This document shows, in pieces, positions 56,300 to 64,000 of a stretch of DNA of 64,000 nucleotides. Source of the stretch: Strongylocentrotus purpuratus. Its lineage: Eukaryota > Echinodermata > Echinoidea > Camarodonta > Strongylocentrotidae. The number at the start of each line of letters is the position of its first letter. Position 1 is the first letter of the stretch. The position numbers and the translations under genes are program-made. The stretch spans positions 30,620,640 through 30,684,639 of the forward strand of contig NW_022145596.1 of assembly GCF_000002235.5 (NCBI RefSeq), written 5' to 3'. Below the pieces are notes generated by a model that did not search any database, was not told the origin of the DNA, and saw only the letters and a program-made list of their open reading frames with translations.

Positions 56300-57110
56300 A
56301 ATTTGGAAGAAAATTGATAAATATTTACAGAGATACAATCAATTTTACATAAATATGCTGACGTCATAATATGCAAATTCCTATTTTTAGTTTGAAGGCC
56401 ATTATGATGATATCAAAATATTTTTAATAGCCAAATGAGACATTAAATCATATTTCCGACTCATTCTCTATCAAAATATGAAACAAAATTGAGGGTCTCC
56501 GTGCATTCCAAAGAGCTATAATGGATTTTGTATAGGCCTGTTTTTGCCCATATATGCTATGTATTAAAAGAGCTCGCGCGCACTGACATTAATCTTGAAT
56601 GGACGCTCATCTTGTTATTAATGGTCATAAAGAGATAAACATGGATTCAAATTGTTTGAGAAAATATGAGAAATATCATGAAAGAAAAAAAATGGCGATT
56701 CTATGTTGTGTAATGGTGTTACGCGCGAAAACGCGCGCGCATTCGCGTGTGCGCGATTTTTTATAAAATGCTTAAAATGGCCAAAAACGTATGCAAAAAA
56801 TTTTTTAGTCGATTTTAAGCATTTAAAAAATTTGCGCGCGCATTGACGCGCGGACGTACGCGCACGCGCGCGTTTTTTGACATGAAATTGACTGGACTGA
56901 TATTGACCTTGATCACGAAAAATATGAATGAGAAATAACCTTTGGTTATGAAGATATGATCATAAGTTAATTTTCACAAAATGGCGCCTAGATGACGTCA
57001 TCAGTCAAGGTCAAGGTTAACAAATTTGCTGTGTTTTGTTCATATGCCTATACATATGTGTGCCAAATTTTAAGATATTTGATTGAGCCATTTTCAAATT
57101 ATCTTGTCCA
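56300..57110. repeat. Repeat unit 2
   Basis: TGACGTCA at 56359-56366, ATGCAAAT at 56371-56378; CG blocks at about 56720-56757 and 56833-56874. Between units 1 and 2 lies the linker with ACTTGTTTGGAACAAGT, also found near 57150, 61220 and 63105. Confidence 0.75.
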
Positions 57111-57419
57111 CAAAAAAGTGGGTCGAAATAAGAAAAATAAACTAGACATATAATACTTGTTTGAAACAAGTATAGGTGGGCTGGTCAAACTGAACTTTGA
57201 GACAAAATAGAGCAAAAATAAGCGAGATACTGCTAAAAAAACAATGTCATGTAGATTAAAGATGTGAACGAAATTCACCTTCAATAGGCATAACACGCTA
57301 CTTAAGAAATTTCTGATATGTGCCCTTTAATCGTAATTTTCACGATGATGACGTCATCAAAATGAAAAATGGTGACGACTGAGCTTGTAGAAAATTATCT
57401 AAGCTACATCATATCGAAA

Positions 57420-58228
57420 TTTGGAAGAAAATCGATAAATATTTACAGAGATACAATCAATTTTACATAAATATGCTGACTTCATAATATGCAAATTCGT
57501 ATTTTGAGATCCAAGGCCATTATGATGATGTCACGATACACTTAATGGCCAAATGAGACATGGAATCATATCTTCGACTCATACTCTATCTAAATAGGAA
57601 AAAAAATTGAAGGTCACGGTTCATTCCAAAGAGCTATAATGGATTTTGTATAGGCATGTTTTTGCCCATATATGCTATGTATTAAAAGAGCTCGCGCGCA
57701 CGGGCATTTTTCTTGAATTGACGCTCATCTTGTTGTTAATTGACATAAAGAGATAAACATGGTATCAAATTCCTCGAAAAAATATGAGAAATATCATGAA
57801 AGAAAAAAAAATGGCGATTCTATGTTGTGTAATGGTGTAACGCGCGAAAACGCGCGCGCATGTGCGTGCGCGCGATTTTTTATAAAATGCTTAAAATGAC
57901 CTGAAACGTATGCAAAATAAATTTGAGACGATTTTGAGCATTTTGAAATTTTGCGCGCGCATTGACGCGCGGACGTACACGCACGCGCGCGTTTTTTGAC
58001 CTGAAATTGACCGGACGGATATTGACCTTGATTATGATAAATATGAATGAGAAATAGCTTTTTGTTATGAAGATATGACCATGAGTTGATTTTCAGAAAA
58101 TTTCACAAAATGGCGCCTAGATGACGTCATCAGTCAAGGTCATGGTTGAAAAAATTTCTGTGCTTTGTTCTAATGCCTATGCATATGTGTGCTAAATTTC
58201 AAGGTATTTGATTGAACCATTTTCAAGT
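57420..58228. repeat. Repeat unit 3, interrupted at its right end
   Basis: TGACTTCA (one change from the CRE) at 57477-57484, ATGCAAAT at 57489-57496; CG blocks at about 57839-57875 and 57951-57992. A transposon splits the unit after TTTTCAAGT; the remainder resumes at 61021. Confidence 0.75.
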
Positions 58229-61020
58229 TGGGTCATTCCATCGGGTTGGGTCTTTTCAGCATTTTCATGTGTTTGAATGTTTAGAAGCTATTTACTCAAA
58301 TTTAAATGGAGTTTTAGAAAAATAAAAGTATGTTATATTGAAGAGTAATGTAGTACATAATAAATAAACATGAAAACAGAAACTTGTTCTTCATATTTTT
58401 TTTTTTGTGAGAGTTTTACTACCGATGTCTCAGCGATTTTGAGGGTGAAAGTTGTGACATGAAAACATGTCATTTTCATGAACTTATTTCTGGAAAAAAA
58501 TTCATCATAATGCAATGTTTCCTACTTAAAACATGTCACCTTTAATACCCCTACTATGTTTGAGAAGCTCAAGTGAAATGTGCAAAAAATCGGAAAGTTA
58601 TTTCATATTGAAAAAACACAATACCGACGTTACCAACAATGTCCTAGGCACTCTTTTCGTAACGGCGGTAATTCTAGCATTTTACACAAATTTAGCAAGA
58701 TATTTTCTCAGAAAGTTTCATCTTATTAGGAAGGTACAACCCCTCATGATCATGTGTAGAAAGAATGACGATTAAATCGGTCGGTAAATATAAGAAAACA
58801 ATTAATTTATCGCGAAAATTGGGCGCGATGTCCTTCGTAATTTGGTAACGTCGGTGTGAAAATACGGTGTTTGAGATATAAACCAGCCCGCTAGCTTCAG
58901 TTTTGGGTGTTAAAATGACCTGCTAGTTATTCACGAATGCGCAGAACATGTTTTTTGCCGGACTGCGACGACCTACCCCTACACTGCAACCACAAACGTG
59001 AGAATGTCCATATAACGTCGGGCAGCCATTTTCGCCCGTCAGCGCCCAAATTGGTAGGTAATTTGTTTTTAAAGTTATTTTTATGGCCTGAATTTTTATC
59101 ATAGACAATGAAATTCCATTTTGTTTAAATGTAATTCCGTTTAAAATTGTGTTTTTTATAGCTTAAAACGGTTTCAAAACCATCACGTGTGAGTGAATAT
59201 TTTACTGTTGTCCCACATACTAATATATGTGTTATAACGAAACATGCAAAATCAATGCCGGACTTTTCCCCTTAAAAAGCTAATTTCTTAGACAGAAATT
59301 GAATTTTGTTATAAGAATCCCGTAAATAATGATATTCTTGATGTTCCTACACCTCAGATTTTTTCTGACAAGTGTTAAATTAATTTATATTATTTATATG
59401 GTGCAATTAATTGTCATTGAACAATGATGGCTAAGCCTACCGAAAAACACAAGTTATTGAACATTGTTTCCTTTAAGTTAGGAAGTTCAATCTGAGACCC
59501 GAAATACCAATATTTTTGGCAAAAAAGGGGGTTGGGGTTGAGATAGAGAAGAATAGGCTAAAGGGGGAGGGCACCCCCCCCCCCCCCCCCCCCGATTCAA
59601 TTAATATTGGATACATAATAATGTAATGAGCCTTTTTTTTTTTTGTAATATAATTTTTTTTTTTTTTTTTTAAAATAAATTAAATAATCATTGATCTGGC
59701 TCCCCCTTCCCCCTCATCCAAAGGTTGAAGTGAGGGATAAGGGGTTTCAACACCTTCCCTCCCCCTCCAAATAATGATAAATAACAAATATAATTTTTTA
59801 ACAAAAATTTATAATTCAACACAAATATTAAACTTAAAAGAAAAATTAAAATGAACAACCAATAATAATACCTACTTCTATTTGGGCATGCAACGAGCCA
59901 AAAGTGAGGATGGTGCCTCCCTATCCATCTTGCAATCCTCTGTCTAGTTGTTCCATCCTTAATTCTTACAATTTGATTTTACAACAGATCTAGATAGAAG
60001 TACTTGATAATTGCAAACACAACACACGTTTGAAATGAAAAATCACAGAAACAATTTACAGTTTTGTTTTATTTTTTATCTCATTTAATATTCTTTACTC
60101 ATTGGTTTTTATTTATTTATTAGATTGCTGCATCCATTTCATTCATGGCTCCTCTACCTCCCTTGAGGATTCAGCTCCGGCAGAGAGAGATCAAGAGAGC
60201 AGGCAAAATGACCAGTCATCGAAACCTTCCTGGAAAACAAAGATCTTTCCAATCTAATCACTATTTTGAAGAAGATATAAAGTTGATCATTGATATCTAT
60301 CAATATACCTCTTGTATGAATACTGTTTTTTAATTTACTGATCAAGGGATCAAATATATTTCAGATGACATTTGATGTAGTCTGTCATTTTTCAATGAGT
60401 ATAAGAGGACAGTTACTCTAATATCATACGGATGTTACTCGGACATGATGTCCGTGTAACATTGGTAACTGGAGGTGTTGAGGTGAATATAGACCATAAA
60501 TCTTGCAGGTTTCCTTTCAATTGTGTTATCATCTCATTAAATATGTTTCATGCATCAATTAATTAGCACATTTCTTGGAATGTAGCCAAGATTTTCTATG
60601 CAAGAGAAAAGATTACCCTTTAGAAAAAAAACATGATCTGAAAATTGCTAGTTCCTCATTTGTTTCATGTTTATAAATTGATATAATGTTGCTGTGTTCA
60701 AGTTTTAAGTATTCTAAACTATTGCTCCCATCATCTAAATGTTTTCCACACACAAAAAAGTGGAGTACAGACTGTGACAAAGTTTCAGATCAGAAAATAA
60801 ATGAGCAAGTAAAAAAAAGATGTCCTTGTAACGTTGGTTTTTTGGTGTGTCTGTTTTTTCATTTTAAATGAAAGTGTGCGAAGGAATACACACAATTCCA
60901 GTGGAATCTATTGAAGAATGGGTGTTAAAAACAGGATATAACAATATAAAAATTATTCAACAACTCTGAATTTTGAACCTTCATGTCACAATTTATGACC
61001 CAACCCGATGGAATGACCCA
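58229..61020. mobile_element. DNA transposon of unknown family with TGGGTCATTCC ends
   Basis: Perfect 24-bp terminal inverted repeats beginning TGGGTCATTCCATCGGGTTG. The undisturbed sister units (TTTTCAAATTATCTTG) give the empty site and imply a GT dinucleotide duplication. The 2.8-kb interior has a poly-C run (59574-59593), poly-T runs and short open frames (for example 60145-60333) with no recognised transposase, so it is probably non-autonomous or decayed. Confidence 0.72.
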
Positions 61021-61065
61021 GTTATCTTGCTCACAAAAAAGTGGGTCGAAATAAGAAAAATAAAT

Positions 61066-61210
61066 AAAGGCAATTTTAACAACATTATAAGGTGGTCTGT
61101 ATTAGATACAGCCCACCTAATAATAAATAAATAATAATAAAGGCAATTTTAACAAAATTATAAGGTGGTCTGTATTAGATACAGCCCACCTAATAATAAA
61201 TAATAAACTA
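61066..61210. repeat. 72-bp direct duplication with GGTGG(T/G)CTGTAT palindrome
   Basis: Two tandem copies of AAAGGCAATTTTAACAA...AAGGTGGTCTGTATTAGATACAGCCCACCT...AATAATAAATAA in pieces; the core forms a short hairpin around TAG. Confidence 0.75.
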
Positions 61211-61334
61211 GACATAATACTTGTTTGGAACAAGTATAGGTGGGCTGGTCTAAAATTTGAGACAAAATAGAGCAAAAATAAGCGAGATACTGCTAAAAAG
61301 ACAAGGTCATGTAGATTCATGATGTGAACGAAAT

Positions 61335-61480
61335 TGATGATGATGATGATGATGGTCATGATGATGATGATGATGATAATAATGATGATCATGATGATGT
61401 CGATGATGATTATCATTATGATCATGATGATCATGATGATAATGATGATGATCATGATGATATTGTCGATGATCATGAGC
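61335..61480. repeat. (GAT/CAT)n microsatellite
   Basis: Imperfect ATG/GAT repeats; Asp-rich and Ile/Met-rich frames over it are artefacts. Confidence 0.9.
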
Positions 61481-61803
61481 GTTATCTTGACATCTTATTG
61501 AAAAAATGAGGGATGATTAAGATAGCATATAGTCTCAGCTACGACATATTAAAAAACTAACAAAATTCAAGCAGAAATAACGGCGTTATTGTTCGCAAAA
61601 GACATGAATGTATAGAATCCAGATTTGAGAAAAAGTCATCTCCCATAGGGATTACACGCAAAAAGTAATGGATCAAGTGAAAATAGTGTAATAATAAAGT
61701 AAAGAGGGGTGTTTATTACATTTGCGATTCTACGTGTTTTAATAGTCAAAGGAGATGGTACAGTGAAAGGCCAAAAAGAAAAAAAAAGGGAAGAAAAAAA
61801 TTC

Positions 61804-61877
61804 TTGGAGACGCCTGGACTCGAACCAGGGATCTCGAGGTAGGAAGTCAAATGCGTTACCGATATACCAAAACATTT
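61804..61877 (-). repeat. tRNA-like segment in the repeat array, copy 2
   Basis: Same A-box-like and B-box order as 54732-54805, same strand, with a few changes. Confidence 0.6.
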
Positions 61878-62229
61878 CCCATAGCGATTACACGTAAACA
61901 AAAAATGGAATTCTCAAATCCCACTTTGCAAGTGAAATATGAGCATGATCCCGGCATCTGGTCGAAAAATAAAGGGCACACTTATGATAGCTTATTGTCT
62001 CAGCTACAACATACTAAAAGCTCAGCAAAAACGAAACTAAAACAACGGAGATATTGCTCGTGAAAGACGGGAATGTAGAATCCAGTTTTGAGAAAAAGTC
62101 ATGTCCCATAGAGAATACACGCAAAATGTGACAAATTGACATGCCTCCTTTAATCGCTTAAATACGGCATAAGGCCTTTGTCAAAATGAAAATTGGTGAT
62201 TATTGAGCTTGTAGAGAATTATTTTAGCT

Positions 62230-63065
62230 ACATCATATCGAAATTTGGAAGAAAATTGGTCAATATTTACAGAGATACAATCGATTTTCCATAAATATGC
62301 TGACGTCATAATATGCAAATTCGTATTTTGAGTTCCAAGGCCATTATGATGATATCACGAAACACCTAATGGCCAAATGAGACATGGAATCATATCTCTG
62401 ACTCATATTCTATCTAAATATGAAAAAAAATTGAAGGTCACGGTTCATTCCAAAGAGCTTTAATGGATTTTGTATAGGCATGTTTTTGCCCATATATGCT
62501 ATGTATTAAAAGAGCTCGCGCGCACTGACATTTATCTTGAATTGACGCTTATCTTGTTATTAATGGTCATGAAGAGTTAAAAATGGTATCAAATTCCCTG
62601 AAAAAATATAGGAAATATCATGAAAGCAAAAAAAATGGCGATTCTATGTTTTGTAATGGTGTTACGCGCGAAAACGCGCGCGCATGCACGTACGCGCGAT
62701 TTTTTATAAAATGCTTAAAATGACCTAAAACGTATGCAAAAAAATTTTGAGACGATTTTGAGCATTTAAAAATTTTGCGCGCGCACTGACGCGCGGACGT
62801 ACGCGGACGCGCACGTTTTTTGACCTGAAATTGACCGGACACATATTGACCTTGATCATGATTAATATGAATGAGAAATGAATTACCGTTATGAAAATAT
62901 GATCATGAGTAAATTTTCAGAAAATTTCACAAAATGGCGCCTAGATGACGTCATCAATCAAGGTCAAGGTTGAAAACTTTGCTGTGCCTTGTTCATATGC
63001 CTATACATACGTGTATCAAATTTTAAGATATTTGATTGAGCCATTTTCAAATTATCTTGCACACA
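62230..63065. repeat. Repeat unit 4
   Basis: TGACGTCA at 62301-62308, ATGCAAAT at 62313-62320; CG blocks at about 62664-62700 and 62777-62817. Confidence 0.75.
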
Positions 63066-63419
63066 AAAAAGTGGGTCGAAATAAGAAAAACTAGATTTGT
63101 AATACTTGTTTGGAACAAGTATAGGTGGGCTGGTCCAACTAAAATTTTAGACAGAATGAAGAGCACATTTGAGATAGCTAATTGTCTCAGCTACATCATA
63201 CTCAAAGTTCAGCGTAAACGAAGCTAAAACGACGGAGATATTGCTCGCGAAAGACGGGAATGTAGAATCCAGTTTTGAGAAAAAGTCATGTCCCATAGAG
63301 AATACACGCAAAAAGTGAAAAATTGACATGCCTCCTTTAATCGCAAAAATACGCCATGATTCCTTTGTCAAAAATGAAAAATGTTGTTAACTACATTTGT
63401 AATGAATTGTCTCAGCTAG

Positions 63420-64000
63420 AACATATCGAAATTTGGAAGAAAATCGATCAATATTTACAGAGATGCAATCAATTTTTGAAAAATATGCTGACATCATAAT
63501 ATGCAAATTGAAATTATGAGTTCGGAGGCCATTATGATGACGTCATGAGAAAAGTAAGGGTCAAATGAGACTTGAAATCATATCTCCAATTCTTATTCTA
63601 TCACAATAAGAAGAAAAAAATTCGGGTCACCTTGCATCCTAAAGAGCTACGATGGACTTTGTATAGGCATCTTTTTGCCCATTTATGATATGTATTACAA
63701 GTGCTCGCGCGCACGGAAATTTATGTTAAACGGGTGATCATTCCGTTATTAATAGTAAACATGGTATCAATTTGTTTGTAAAAATATGTGCAATATTATT
63801 AAAGAAAAAAAATGGCGATTCTATGTTGTGTAATAGTTTTACGCGCGAAAACGGGCGCGCATGCGCGCGTGCGCGATTTTTTATAAAATGCTTAGAATGG
63901 CCTAAAACGTATGCAAAATGATTTTGAGACGATTTTGAGCATTTTAAAATTTGCGCGCGCATTGACGCGCGGACGTACGCGCACGTGCGCGTTATTTGAC
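63420..64000. repeat. Repeat unit 5, cut by the window end
   Basis: TGACATCA (one change) at 63489-63496, ATGCAAAT at 63501-63508; CG blocks at about 63840-63877 and 63951-63990. Confidence 0.75.

Larger units (their letters stand above)
54650..64000. repeat. Array of about 0.9-1.1-kb CG-palindrome repeat units
   Basis: At least five units, anchored by TATGCAAAT at about 55243, 56370, 57488, 62312 and 63500. The first three are spaced 1127 and 1118 bp apart. Each unit carries, in order, TTTACAGAGATACAATCAA, the CRE/octamer module, AAATGAGACAT..AATCATAT, TGGATTTTGTATAGGCAT, an ACGCGCGAAAACGCGCGC block, a GACGCGCGGACGTACGCGC block, ATGGCGCCT.GATGACGTCAT and CAAAAAAGTGGGTCGAAATA. Leader-like segments (GAGAAAAAGTCATGTCCCAT) precede some units. 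The array continues past the window end. No coding signal. Confidence 0.8.

Noticed and set aside
55983-57296. Two nearly identical minus frames starting MLCLLKVNFVH
   Set aside because: They repeat because the array unit repeats; stops and lengths vary freely between units and no domain is recognisable.
61117-61509. Ile/Met-rich minus frame and Asp-rich plus frame
   Set aside because: Translations of the (GAT)n tract joined to repeat-array sequence.
1-64000. CRISPR array, bacterial operon, rRNA genes
   Set aside because: The window is eukaryotic; repeats lack CRISPR geometry and no rRNA sequence was recognised.

Overview
The window is eukaryotic DNA from a metazoan. It is AT-rich and intron-bearing, and it is crowded with microsatellites, long G/C homopolymer runs, CR1/L2-, Tx1/L1- and R2-type LINE pieces, tRNA-derived repeats, MITEs, a BEL/Pao element and a Harbinger-like transposon. 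This mix fits a marine invertebrate deuterostome such as an echinoderm or hemichordate. That placement is an inference from repeat content; no ribosomal, mitochondrial or other marker gene is present.

Layout. 1-1921: broken piece of an LDLa plus fibronectin-III receptor gene (SORL1-like architecture). 2236-10536: BEL/Pao LTR retrotransposon fossil with a Harbinger-like DNA transposon inserted in its reverse transcriptase. 10.7-13.4 kb: LINE tail, tRNA-derived SINE, GC-rich tandem repeats. 13549-28489 (minus) and 38493-48114 (plus): two six-exon paralogous genes, arranged head to head, each encoding a small four-pass membrane protein of LAPTM-like appearance. They lie in the arms of a large inverted duplication (about 11.4-29.05 kb against 38.1-48.9 kb), with exons, introns and 5' flanks recognisable in both arms. 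The left gene's first intron is swollen to 10 kb by LINE insertions, including two almost identical 1.24-kb pieces of an R2-type LINE with a restriction-like endonuclease. The 29-38 kb spacer holds a TTAA-flanked CG-rich MITE, further MITEs, LINE pieces and a third, exon-less relic of the gene's last intron.

Right of the plus gene, 49-54 kb is mostly unrecognised sequence with a degenerate GTGCCCC array, a possible terminal exon and a MITE. From about 54.65 kb to the window end lies an array of roughly 0.9-1.1-kb repeat units. Each carries CG-rich palindromic blocks and a CRE-like palindrome next to a POU octamer. A 2.8-kb inverted-repeat transposon interrupts the third unit.

Functionally, the two membrane-protein genes are the only host genes that read intact across all visible splice sites. 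They share promoter blocks (a CCAAT box and other segments), the same intron phases and a conserved C-terminal YQEL lysosomal-sorting-type motif. Their predicted luminal loop is strongly divergent, which suggests a duplicated, diversifying endolysosomal membrane protein. Almost everything else is mobile or repetitive DNA.
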